The position numbers and the translations under genes are program-made. A stretch of 64,000 nucleotides of DNA from UBA1941 sp046329555 (GTDB taxonomy: Bacteria > Bacteroidota > Bacteroidia > Chitinophagales > LD1): positions 216,825-280,824 of the forward strand of contig JAXLUK010000005.1 in the NCBI GenBank assembly GCA_046329555.1. The letters are read 5' to 3'. Positions 1-8,718 of this stretch are shown here, piece by piece. A model generated the notes under the pieces. The model was not told the origin of the DNA and did no database searches. It worked only from the letters and a program-made list of their open reading frames with translations. Every line of letters starts with the position of its first letter. Position 1 is the first letter of the stretch.

Positions 1-1
1 A

Positions 2-3000
2 TTGGTCTCTAATCCGGCAGGAACGGCTATATCATATCAATGGCAGGTTTCTTCAGATAGCATCAACTTTACTGATATTAACGGCGCAACTTCAATCAGT
101 TATTCCGACACACAAGTTGCTACTTCTTATTATCGTTTGGTGGCATTGTGCAATCCCAGCGGACAAAGCGATACATCCAGCATTGTAGCTATCTACCAAA
201 ATCCAGTTACGCTTTGTTATTGTCAGGATATTGGAGGTAGTTGTGGTGGCCGCAATATCACAAACGTAGAAATCGTTTCTACCACTTTGAATAACGCTTC
301 CTCTTGTGGCACCAACGCCCTGGGTTCTTCACAAACTACATTCCCGGCAAGCGGCAGCTCAACAGCCACTTTAAACGTTGGTTCAACCTATACTATTAAC
401 GTAACCATTGGTGGAACCAGCATTGCATCTATTTGGTTCGATTGGGACCAAAGCGGAACATTTGATGCTTCAGAATGGACACAGATTGGTACCAATTTAC
501 CAGCCGGGGTGAATACGGTTTCGATTACCGTTCCAAATACAGCTACGCTCGGCCTAACCGCTATGCGTATTCGTACCCGTTCTACCGGAAGTGCCAATGG
601 CAGCACCGATGCCTGCACCTATTTCTTCTCCGGTGAAACTGAAGATTACTTTGTTACCATCGCCAATGCTGTTGCCTGCACCGATCCGCCTGTAGCAGGT
701 ACAATTTCTGGCCCTACGTCTATATGCCCGAATCTTCCTTTCCGTCTTACGCTGTCTGGGCAAACACTGGGTACAACTATTCAGTGGCAATCGTCAAACG
801 ACAACATATCGTTTTCAGATATTGCGGGTGGCGTTAATCCTATTCTTAATGCATCCGGTTTTTCAGGAACACAGTACTACCGCGCCCGAATTAATTGCTC
901 CGACACCGTTTATACTAATGTCTTAACCATTAATACCGCCGCTCCGGTTGCGGGTACTGTCAGCGGTCCAACGGTAGCCAATGCATACACTACCGGTGTA
1001 TTTGTATTAAGTGGATTCAGCGGCGATACCATTCGCTGGCAATTCGGATTTACACCTAATGGTCCGTTCTCCAATATTGGAACCAATAATGACAGCCTCA
1101 CTGTATCTTTAGATGTGGCCGATACGGTTTATGTAAGGGCTTTGGTTTTAAATGCAGGAGGCTGTAAAGATTCTACTAGCCCATGGAGCGTGATTATCTC
1201 TTTGCCTGGAAATGATGTGTGTGATGCACTGCCTATTGTATTGGGAACTAATGGTCCGTTCAACAATATTGCAGCCACTACACAAGCAGGAGAAGTGGTA
1301 CCTCCAGGACTTGGCTGTCAGCGTCAGGATGGCTGGTGTAATACCAGTTTAAGTTTCTCTATGTGGTTCCGCTTTGTTGCTCCGGCATCCGGACGCGTTA
1401 CCATTCAATCACCAGATTTCGACACGCAATTAGCCTTGTGGCAAGCGCCGGCCTGTGATTCGTTGTTATCATCAACGGGTGCCAAACTGTTGTTTGCCAA
1501 CGATGATGATACGGCCTATGCTTCGCATAGTGGCGTACAATATTCTTCTTTCATAACAGCTACTTGCTTGAACCCGGGCCAAACCTACTACGTACAACTA
1601 GACGCCTATTCTACTTCAACCGGTGATACTACCCGAATCATCTTAACGGATATGGGTGCGTTAACATCTGCGTTCAACGGATTAGATTCAGTGTACTGCG
1701 AAGGCAGTGCTAATGTCATCATGCGGCCTGTAATGTCGGGCGGTGTTTTCTCAGGAACGGGCATTACGGATTCAACTTTCAGTCCGGTTACTGCTGGCAT
1801 TGGAACGTTCCAGATCAAATACAAAATCAGCGCTTGTGATTCTACCGTGAAAACTGTTCGGGTAGTACACAAGCCGGTGGTAATGGGTACACCTGCTATT
1901 ACCGATGTACCTTGCCGCGGTGGCGCCAATGGCATCATTAATGTGACCATTGATAGCGGCAGTGCGCCATATCGCTCTTTCTGGAGTAATGGCGCAACTA
2001 CCGAAGACCTTACCGCTGCAGCCGGGGTTTACCGCGATTCTATTGCCGATGTTTATGGCTGTTCAGTTACAGCCGGGCCATTTACTATTAATGAACCGGC
2101 CAGTGTTGTTGCTGCCACTATCGACAGCACCCGTCATGTAGATTGTTTTGGCAATGCTAATGGCACGGTGTATGTTTCTGTTTCTGGTGGAACTCCGGGA
2201 TATACTTTCTCCTGGAATAATGGCGCATCATCTGAAGATATTACCAGCTTGGCGGGAGGTATTTATGTGGATACGATTCGCGATGCCAATGGTTGCCGGG
2301 TCATTCTGAAGGATACGGTTAATGCTCCTTTAGCCCCTTTAAGTGGTGTGCTTGATTCGGTAAGAAATATTAAATGCCATGGCGCTGCTACCGGTGCTAT
2401 TTTTACCACCGTTACCGGCGGTACCGCGCCTTATTCTTATCAATGGAGTCCGGCTGCAGCGAACGCCGGCGATGTGCAGAATCTGGTTGCCGGAACTTAC
2501 TTCGCAACGGTGACCGACCGCAACGGTTGTACCTTCACCGCTCCTGTAGGTATTCCGGTTACTGAAAATCCGGCTATTGTAATTACGGTAGATAGTTTGA
2601 GTCAGGTGCGGTGTAATGGCCAACAAAATGGGTCAATCTACATTAGCGTTTCCGGAGGAGCAGGCAGCACCTATACATATCATTGGAATAATGGCACTAA
2701 TACCCAGGATTTGATTAATGTGAGCGCAGGAAACTACATCCTGGGTGTGACGGATAGTCTGGGATGCCAGACCAATTCTTCTCCTCAAAATATTGTTCAG
2801 AATGCAGCCCTATTCGGATTGGTAGATAGCGTGGTGATGGTGAAATGTCACGGACAAGCTACTGGTGGGGTTTATGTAACAGTTACCGGCGGTAACGGTA
2901 ATTACACCTACTTGTGGTCGAATGGCGCTGTAACGGCTGATTTGGCCGGCGTAGGTGCAGGTACCTATACAGGCACTATTACCGATGGCAATGGCTGTAC

Positions 3001-3538
3001 TTACAGTATTCCAACAGGAATAACCATTAGTGAGCCATCGTCAATTACTGTTACGGCTATTGTTAACAATGAAATTCAGAATGGGAATTCCGGAGCAATT
3101 AATGTAACGGTTAATGGTGGTATTACACCTTATATATTCTCGTGGGATAATGGTTCAGTTACTGAAGATATTTCCGGCTTAAGTGCGGGTACGTATCAAG
3201 TAACCGTTACTGATCGCAACGGCTGTACCGCTACGCGGTCTGACACCGTGAAATTGGTTGTAACCGGTATCAACGAAGAAGAAGTTATAGCTCGATGTGA
3301 AGTGTTCCCGAACCCGGCAGTAAGTACATTGTGGGTGAAACTGCTCATGCAACAAGAAGGTGCCGCAGAGGTAATGCTTGAAAACAGCGAAGGCCGCATA
3401 GCCATTGCACCTCAAGTGGTAGCAGGAAAAGAAGTAGCGCTTCAACTCGACGTTAACGCACTTCCGGCTGGCATGTACCTGTTGCGCATTCGTGCGAACG
3501 ACGGTGTAGCCGTGCGCCGAATCAGTATTGTGAAATAA
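2..3538 (+). CDS. Giant SprB-repeat surface protein with T9SS sorting domain, 5' partial
   Basis: The frame is open from the window edge, so the start and signal peptide lie outside; 1178 residues are visible. In order I see an Ig-like segment (about 1-70, SYQWQVSSD), a GEVED-type domain (about 75-220, ending in GETEDYFVTI), two more Ig-like segments, a domain at about 400-555, then six SprB-type repeats spaced about 77 residues apart (starting near 636, 712, 789, 868, 946 and 1023; each has C.G...G then GG..PY.Y.W.NG then AG.Y...V.D..GC). The last 80 residues (FPNPAV... GMYLLRI) form a type-A T9SS C-terminal domain, so the protein should be exported through the outer membrane and attached to the surface. 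Adhesion or gliding is an inference. Its TAA directly abuts the stop of the convergent lpxD-like gene. Confidence 0.9.
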   Translation: MVSNPAGTAISYQWQVSSDSINFTDINGATSISYSDTQVATSYYRLVALCNPSGQSDTSSIVAIYQNPVTLCYCQDIGGSCGGRNITNVEIVSTTLNNASSCGTNALGSSQTTFPASGSSTATLNVGSTYTINVTIGGTSIASIWFDWDQSGTFDASEWTQIGTNLPAGVNTVSITVPNTATLGLTAMRIRTRSTGSANGSTDACTYFFSGETEDYFVTIANAVACTDPPVAGTISGPTSICPNLPFRLTLSGQTLGTTIQWQSSNDNISFSDIAGGVNPILNASGFSGTQYYRARINCSDTVYTNVLTINTAAPVAGTVSGPTVANAYTTGVFVLSGFSGDTIRWQFGFTPNGPFSNIGTNNDSLTVSLDVADTVYVRALVLNAGGCKDSTSPWSVIISLPGNDVCDALPIVLGTNGPFNNIAATTQAGEVVPPGLGCQRQDGWCNTSLSFSMWFRFVAPASGRVTIQSPDFDTQLALWQAPACDSLLSSTGAKLLFANDDDTAYASHSGVQYSSFITATCLNPGQTYYVQLDAYSTSTGDTTRIILTDMGALTSAFNGLDSVYCEGSANVIMRPVMSGGVFSGTGITDSTFSPVTAGIGTFQIKYKISACDSTVKTVRVVHKPVVMGTPAITDVPCRGGANGIINVTIDSGSAPYRSFWSNGATTEDLTAAAGVYRDSIADVYGCSVTAGPFTINEPASVVAATIDSTRHVDCFGNANGTVYVSVSGGTPGYTFSWNNGASSEDITSLAGGIYVDTIRDANGCRVILKDTVNAPLAPLSGVLDSVRNIKCHGAATGAIFTTVTGGTAPYSYQWSPAAANAGDVQNLVAGTYFATVTDRNGCTFTAPVGIPVTENPAIVITVDSLSQVRCNGQQNGSIYISVSGGAGSTYTYHWNNGTNTQDLINVSAGNYILGVTDSLGCQTNSSPQNIVQNAALFGLVDSVVMVKCHGQATGGVYVTVTGGNGNYTYLWSNGAVTADLAGVGAGTYTGTITDGNGCTYSIPTGITISEPSSITVTAIVNNEIQNGNSGAINVTVNGGITPYIFSWDNGSVTEDISGLSAGTYQVTVTDRNGCTATRSDTVKLVVTGINEEEVIARCEVFPNPAVSTLWVKLLMQQEGAAEVMLENSEGRIAIAPQVVAGKEVALQLDVNALPAGMYLLRIRANDGVAVRRISIVK

Positions 3539-4489
3539 TTACGCCTGGGGTTTATCCCATTGCGCCATTTTCTTTAGAACAGCTGGCAGTTGCTTCAAAG
3601 CGGCCAGCTGTTTTGCTGTAGTAACTACTTCATCACAAGGCGAGCCGAGATACGTTTTCCCAGCCTTCAAATTCATGTTTACGTTACTGTCGCCTAAAAC
3701 CGTAACGTGGTCTTCAATCACGATATTCTGCACTACGGCCGATTTGCCCATCATCTTCACGTGGTTACCGATGCGCGTGTTCCCCGCAATGCCTACTTGC
3801 GCACACAATAAACAGTGCGCTCCAATTTTTACATCATGCGCAAGCTGAACCAAATTGTCAATCTTGGTGCCATCGCCAATCACCGTGTCGCTGGAAACGC
3901 CCGCGTCTATTGTGGTGTTGGCGCCAATTTCAACATCGCTGCCAATTACCACCCGCCCAATCGAAAACATTTTTTCATAATGAGTACCTCTGCTTTTGAA
4001 ATAGAAAGCGTCACTGCCAATTACAACACCTGAATGAATGATGGTGTTGTTGCCAATTACTGTAAATGGCCCGATGCTCACATTGCTTCCGATAACACAA
4101 TTTTCCCCGATGGTTACACCTTCCGCAATCGATGTGTTTTTTCCAATTCTGGTGCCCTCACCAATTACGGGATCAGGATGCCGGCGCGCACGCAGTAAGG
4201 CGGCATGGTATTGCGCATAAGCCAGTTGATTGTAACAAGAAAAAGGATCTTCTACCAGCAATAGGGTTTTGCCATCCGGCACTTCCATACGCGCATTAAT
4301 GAAAATAACACTGCCCGCCGATTGTAGCGCTTTGGCATAATATTTTGCATGATCCACAAAGGTGATATCACCGGCCTCCGTATTGTTCATTTCATTAATA
4401 CCGGTAATCATTCTTCCGCTATCACCTAAACAGGTGGCTTGAAACTGCGCGGCTACAGCTGACGCTACTAAGGGCTCTGATAATTTCAT
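3539..4489 (-). CDS. lpxD: LpxD-like UDP-3-O-acylglucosamine N-acyltransferase
   Basis: LpxD adds a hydroxyacyl chain to UDP-3-O-acylglucosamine in lipid A synthesis. The N-terminal 100 residues match the LpxD uridine-binding domain (ITFVDHAKYYAKAL). From about 105 on there is a left-handed beta-helix of hexapeptide repeats (IGKNTSIAEGVTIGENCVIG). The segment LVQLAHDVKIG carries the conserved catalytic histidine. Length is about 316 residues, normal or slightly short for the family. I chose ATG 4489, six bases after the hflX stop, over an upstream TTG at 4495. It follows hflX and probably shares its transcript. The usual lpxC/fabZ/lpxA neighbours are absent, so this may be a second copy or a related sugar N-acyltransferase. 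Confidence 0.8.
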   Translation of the reverse strand: MKLSEPLVASAVAAQFQATCLGDSGRMITGINEMNNTEAGDITFVDHAKYYAKALQSAGSVIFINARMEVPDGKTLLLVEDPFSCYNQLAYAQYHAALLRARRHPDPVIGEGTRIGKNTSIAEGVTIGENCVIGSNVSIGPFTVIGNNTIIHSGVVIGSDAFYFKSRGTHYEKMFSIGRVVIGSDVEIGANTTIDAGVSSDTVIGDGTKIDNLVQLAHDVKIGAHCLLCAQVGIAGNTRIGNHVKMMGKSAVVQNIVIEDHVTVLGDSNVNMNLKAGKTYLGSPCDEVVTTAKQLAALKQLPAVLKKMAQWDKPQA

Positions 4490-4495
4490 AATCAA

Positions 4496-5698
4496 TTATT
4501 GATTCATCCAATCATGCCAATACCCAGCTTTGTAAGGATATCGCTGCAAATACAACAACTTCACTTTTTCGAAAATTTTCTCGCGTAACTCAGAAGTGTT
4601 TCGATTCTGTGTGGCCGACATGAAAATCACATTGTCGTTCGTTTTCGCCATCCACGAATCCTGCAATTCTTTCAACAGCGATTTTTTTATTTCTGCCGGA
4701 AGAAACTCATCAAACTTCTTCTGTTCATACAAATCCATTTTGTTGAACACAATAATTACCGGCTTATCCTTCGCCCCTAATTCTTCCAAAATCTCATTCA
4801 CCACCCGCATTTGCTCTTCAAATGCATTGTGCGAGATATCTACCACATGCAACAGAATATCGGCCTCCAGTGTTTCATCTAAAGTAGATTTAAAACTTTC
4901 TACCAAATGATGCGGCAACTTCCTGATAAACCCTACCGTATCACTCAGCAAAAACGGAATGGCATTAAACACCACCTTCCGAACGGTGGTGTCAAGCGTT
5001 GCAAACAATTTATTCTCGGCAAACACCTGCTCTTTTGCCAAAACATTCATCAGCGTACTCTTACCTACGTTGGTATAGCCTACCAACGCCACCCGAATCA
5101 TTTCCGCGCGGTTCTTTCGCCGCGTTTCATTTTGCTTATCTATCTCTTTTAACTTCTGCTTCAGCAAAGAAATTTTCTTCTCCGCCATTCGCCTATCGGT
5201 CTCAATTTCCTTTTCACCGGCTCCACCGCGCGTTCCTGTGCCGCCTCGCTGCCGCTCCAGGTGCGTCCACATCCCTTTTAATCGCGGTAACATATACTGC
5301 AATTGCGCCAATTCTACCTGCGTGCGCGCCTGCACCGTCTGCGCCCGGTTCGAAAAAATTTCCAAAATCAACATCGAACGATCCAACACCTTCCGCTTCA
5401 CCAATTGTTCCAGATTGCGCAGTTGCGAGGGCGAAATCTCATCGTCTATAATCAGTAAATCTACCTGCTTCTCTTCAATATATGCCGCAATTTCCTCGGC
5501 CTTGCCTTTTCCCAGAAAAGTTTTGTTGTCAGGCATGGGTAACTTCTGCCAGAACTTTTTTACCGTGCTAATACCCGCCGTTGCGGCAAGAAATTCTAAC
5601 TCATCCAGATATTCTGTCAACTGCTCTTCTGTTTGCTGCCGGGTTACTAAACCCGCCAACACCGCCTTTTCTATTCTTACCGTCTTATTTTCTATCAC
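4496..5698 (-). CDS. hflX: Ribosome-associated GTPase HflX
   Basis: HflX is a GTPase that binds 50S subunits and rescues or splits stalled ribosomes. The protein has the N-terminal HflX domain (LPMPDNKTFLGKGKAEEI), a coiled-coil with a glycine-rich segment (RQRGGTGTRGGAGEKEIE), then a G domain with P-loop GYTNVGKST near residue 205, DTVGF and NKMD. The open frame runs up to an ATG at 5770, but that would overlap the divergent terC gene. I prefer GTG 5698: the product then begins VIENKTVRIEKAVLAGL, like family members, and a TACTTTCG box lies just upstream. This gives 400 residues. The lpxD-like gene follows in the same direction with a 6-base gap. Confidence 0.92.
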   Translation of the reverse strand: MIENKTVRIEKAVLAGLVTRQQTEEQLTEYLDELEFLAATAGISTVKKFWQKLPMPDNKTFLGKGKAEEIAAYIEEKQVDLLIIDDEISPSQLRNLEQLVKRKVLDRSMLILEIFSNRAQTVQARTQVELAQLQYMLPRLKGMWTHLERQRGGTGTRGGAGEKEIETDRRMAEKKISLLKQKLKEIDKQNETRRKNRAEMIRVALVGYTNVGKSTLMNVLAKEQVFAENKLFATLDTTVRKVVFNAIPFLLSDTVGFIRKLPHHLVESFKSTLDETLEADILLHVVDISHNAFEEQMRVVNEILEELGAKDKPVIIVFNKMDLYEQKKFDEFLPAEIKKSLLKELQDSWMAKTNDNVIFMSATQNRNTSELREKIFEKVKLLYLQRYPYKAGYWHDWMNQ

Positions 5699-5702
5699 TC
5701 CA

Positions 5703-5710
5703 CGAAAGTA
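5703..5710 (-). promoter_or_regulatory. Candidate -7 box for hflX, leaderless register
   Basis: On the minus strand the 8-mer TACTTTCG matches the Bacteroidota -7 consensus TAnnTTTG with one mismatch. Its first T is exactly 12 bases before the GTG at 5698. No clear -33 TTTG was seen. It sits back-to-back with the terC box. Confidence 0.55.
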
Positions 5711-5728
5711 GAATTTTCGCAGCTTTAT

Positions 5729-5736
5729 TACTTTCG
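5729..5736 (+). promoter_or_regulatory. Candidate -7 box for terC, leaderless register
   Basis: TACTTTCG, the same 8-mer as the divergent hflX box, begins exactly 12 bases before the terC ATG at 5741. The two boxes lie in a 42-bp divergent gap, so the two promoters must physically overlap. Confidence 0.55.
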
Positions 5737-5740
5737 CTTT

Positions 5741-6484
5741 ATGAATCTTGATTTCTCGGTCTTCGCCCACGCCTCGGCCTGGGTGAGTTTGCTTACGTTA
5801 ACTTTTCTGGAAATTGTTTTGGGGGTAGATAACATCATCTTCATTTCCATCGTTACTCAAAAACTGCCGCCCGATGTTCGGAAGAAAGGCCAGAACCTGG
5901 GTCTTTTCATCGCCATGTTGTTGCGCATCATCCTGTTATTCTTTTTGGGATGGATTATGGGACTGGAGAGTAATTTGCTGCCGGAAAGCTTTGGATTTGA
6001 ATTGAGCGGAAAGGGATTGATCTTGTTACTGGGTGGCGTGTTTCTGATTTATAAATCTACTACAGAAATTCACCACAAAATGACGGGTGATGACGATGAA
6101 TTTCACGAAGAAAATCCATCGAAGCGTAGTTCCTTTTTTTCTGTTTTAATTCAGATCGCTATTCTGAACATTGTGTTCTCATTCGACTCTATTCTCACGG
6201 CTATCGGCATTGCTGATCAGATTGCCATTATGATTGTTGCCGTCATTCTCTCCATCTTGGTGATGATGGTGTTCACCGACCCGGTAAGTAAGTTGGTGAA
6301 CAAATATCCTACCTTACAAATGCTGGCCTTATCATTCCTGATCATGATTGGCGTCACGCTGATCATGGAAGGCTTTGGCCGACATGTAGAAAAGAATTTC
6401 GTTTATGTTTCAGTGGCCTTCTCGTTAATTGTAGAAGTGCTCAATATCCGGTTGCGGAAGAAGCAGGCGGCATTAAAAAAGTAG
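5741..6484 (+). CDS. TerC family integral membrane protein
   Basis: A 247-residue membrane protein with about seven hydrophobic segments. The signature acidic motifs of TerC are present: LEIVLGVDNIIFISIV near residues 22-37 and FSFDSILTAIG near 145-155. TerC-family proteins act in metal-ion handling, including manganese export during folding of secreted proteins; the substrate here is unknown. The ATG at 5741 fits the family N-terminus and lies in a divergent gap with hflX. The downstream DUF6056 gene begins two bases after the TAG, so the two are probably cotranscribed. Confidence 0.88.
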   Translation: MNLDFSVFAHASAWVSLLTLTFLEIVLGVDNIIFISIVTQKLPPDVRKKGQNLGLFIAMLLRIILLFFLGWIMGLESNLLPESFGFELSGKGLILLLGGVFLIYKSTTEIHHKMTGDDDEFHEENPSKRSSFFSVLIQIAILNIVFSFDSILTAIGIADQIAIMIVAVILSILVMMVFTDPVSKLVNKYPTLQMLALSFLIMIGVTLIMEGFGRHVEKNFVYVSVAFSLIVEVLNIRLRKKQAALKK

Positions 6485-6486
6485 TG

Positions 6487-7845
6487 ATGAGTAATCAGGC
6501 TCAGACCCGGCTTTTAGTAGCGCTGATGGTGCTGGCCTTGTTTCCATATATTGTACTGAGCGCTTTTGCTTTTCCAATGGCCGACGATTTTTGTTTTGCC
6601 TGGGAAGCCTCAAAATATACAACCTTATGGGATGCGTTAGTGGCCACCTACAAACACTGGACCGGGCGCTATACGGCAGCAGCATTAGTATTGTGGAACC
6701 CTTTCATGCACGCACCGCTTTGGATGTATCAAACCGCCGCCGCTGGCGTCATCGTTTCCGGCGTTTTGATGTACCGCTTGCTCACTGGTATTTTTCTGGA
6801 AGATAAACTATGGGCGTGGATGGCGGCCTTGTCAATGCAATTGCTGTGGTTACATAGCATGCCGGTACTGAGCGAAGGCGTGCTGTGGTACAACGGATAC
6901 GGCGTATACTACGCAGGTATGGTTTTCTTCGCGGCATTGCTGTACAGCTTGTATCGAAGTGCCCGCACCGCTTATTGGCTGTTACCGGCTATAGCCTTTA
7001 TGGCGCTGGCCATTGGTTGCAATGAACCTATGGCATTGTTGGTGCTATGGACCCTCTTGCTGCTGCGCCAAAAATTATCGCGGCAAGTGTGGTTGCTGCT
7101 GTTCATCATAGCGCTGTCATGTACAGCTATGGTGGTACTTGCTCCGGGCAATAGCGCCCGCGCGGGCCACGCACCTACCTCAGCCAATTGGATAAAGGCC
7201 ATCGTCATGTCGCATGCGCAGATGATTCGCTTTTTAGCGCAATGGTTGGGTACCGCGCCCATGGCCATTGGGCTGCTCATCGCCGCTGCACATCCAACTG
7301 AACAAATCAGCAGGTTATTGAAAGGATGGTCGGCCTGGCCATTTTTACTTACTATATACATCACCTTGCTGGCCGCCATATTGTTGCCGTATTGGTTTAC
7401 GGGCATGTTGGGTCAGCAGCGTACATTAAACGTAGCACTCGCCATCATCATGCCGCTTTCGGTATTAACCGTGGCGAAATGGTCGATGCAGTATCAGTGG
7501 CACAAGCACTTGTCGTTTCTTAAAGGAAGCGTATTGCGATACACCGTGGCCTCAGCCTTGGTATTAGCGCTATTTACCGGCAACAGCGCGAAAATTGCGT
7601 ACGATTTTTCTACCAACACCTTGCCGCTATATCGCGCAGAAAAAATTCAACGCCACCGGCAATTGATGCAGCAGCAAGATGATGCCCTTTTACATACCCC
7701 CATACAACACCGGCCTACCAGTATATTTTTATACGATGAAAGCGATCCGAAAATTTGGTGGACGGTAAAATGTGAAGCGGAATATTATCAGATGAAGCGC
7801 GCTGAAACTACTTCTTCGTTACAAAATACACCCCGCCCAGAATAA
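6487..7845 (+). CDS. DUF6056-type polytopic membrane protein
   Basis: About 452 residues with ten or more hydrophobic segments. Near the N-terminus, after the first membrane span, PMADDFCF contains the DD motif seen in DUF6056 and related glycosyltransferase-like membrane proteins, followed by a segment like the first periplasmic loop (HWTGRYTA). This points to a GT-C-like fold, but no reaction can be assigned from sequence. A GTG at 6484 overlapping the terC stop is an alternative start; ATG 6487 is used. The last 38 bases overlap the 3' end of the convergent EamA gene. Confidence 0.7.
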   Translation: MSNQAQTRLLVALMVLALFPYIVLSAFAFPMADDFCFAWEASKYTTLWDALVATYKHWTGRYTAAALVLWNPFMHAPLWMYQTAAAGVIVSGVLMYRLLTGIFLEDKLWAWMAALSMQLLWLHSMPVLSEGVLWYNGYGVYYAGMVFFAALLYSLYRSARTAYWLLPAIAFMALAIGCNEPMALLVLWTLLLLRQKLSRQVWLLLFIIALSCTAMVVLAPGNSARAGHAPTSANWIKAIVMSHAQMIRFLAQWLGTAPMAIGLLIAAAHPTEQISRLLKGWSAWPFLLTIYITLLAAILLPYWFTGMLGQQRTLNVALAIIMPLSVLTVAKWSMQYQWHKHLSFLKGSVLRYTVASALVLALFTGNSAKIAYDFSTNTLPLYRAEKIQRHRQLMQQQDDALLHTPIQHRPTSIFLYDESDPKIWWTVKCEAEYYQMKRAETTSSLQNTPRPE

Positions 7846-8680
7846 GCGCCAATCCCAGCAACTGTACGGCTTCCAGTTGTTCGCCATCTACCAAACCCCA
7901 ACCTATCGCCATCAGTGGAATTAAATACGTTACCGATGCAGCAAACAACGCATCGGTTTGTTGCACCAGGCGGTAGTACAAAATCCACCCAATCACGGTG
8001 CCGAAAAACGATAAAGCAAACAAGCAGGCCGTTCCTTTCCAGAAAAAGGGTGAAGCATAAGCCTGATGCGCATCTGTGAAAAATAAAACAGGCAAGCTCA
8101 CACCGCCTAAAAAAAGCATGGCCATGGCGGTTACTTCTATCGCATTCGCATACGCAAAATGCTGCTTGATAAAATTTGAATTCATGCCATACATCAAGGT
8201 GGCCACCATCGGAAACAATGCATACGAAGCATCGCCTGTAAGCTGCCAACCACTACGCCCTAACACCAACACTACCGCTCCGGCTAAGCCAATAAATACA
8301 CCGGCCACTTTACGCGGTGTTATCGCTACCTTCCAAATCAATGCGCCGGTAATGACTGTAAACAAAGGGGATAGCGAATTGATAATACCATTCATAGCGC
8401 TGCTGGTCTTCGTCATGGCGTAAGCAAACAAAAAGGCAGGTACCCCACTGGCTAACAAACCGGTGGCCATCACTTTCCAGTAATCGCGCACCGAAATGTT
8501 TTTGATGGCCTTGGGCAAAAAGGGCATGCAGCAGAGCATCGAAAACACCATTCGCAAGGCCGCCAATTGCAAGGGCTGATAAACCAGCAGCGCTTTTTTA
8601 ATGAGGATGTACGAGGTGCCCCAGATCAACATCAAACTCAGTAGTAACACCCATTGTTCGCGCCCTGGCTTATGCATCAT
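7808..8680 (-). CDS. EamA/DMT-family transporter
   Basis: A 290-residue protein with ten predicted membrane spans arranged as two repeats, each opening with an EamA-like helix (LLLSLMLIWGTSYILIKKAL and YALFPMVATLMYGMNSNFI). Such transporters of the drug/metabolite superfamily move small metabolites, commonly exporting amino acids or nucleosides; the substrate is not predictable. The second repeat includes GTVIGWILYYRLV and ends in LGLALILGGVYFVTKK, typical of the family. ATG 8680 or 8677 is preferred over an upstream TTG at 8689. It overlaps the end of the DUF6056 gene tail to tail. Confidence 0.85.
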   Translation of the reverse strand: MMHKPGREQWVLLLSLMLIWGTSYILIKKALLVYQPLQLAALRMVFSMLCCMPFLPKAIKNISVRDYWKVMATGLLASGVPAFLFAYAMTKTSSAMNGIINSLSPLFTVITGALIWKVAITPRKVAGVFIGLAGAVVLVLGRSGWQLTGDASYALFPMVATLMYGMNSNFIKQHFAYANAIEVTAMAMLFLGGVSLPVLFFTDAHQAYASPFFWKGTACLFALSFFGTVIGWILYYRLVQQTDALFAASVTYLIPLMAIGWGLVDGEQLEAVQLLGLALILGGVYFVTKK

Positions 8681-8718
8681 GCGAAACAAGAAAATTATTG
8701 CGGTTTCGTTATCATTGA

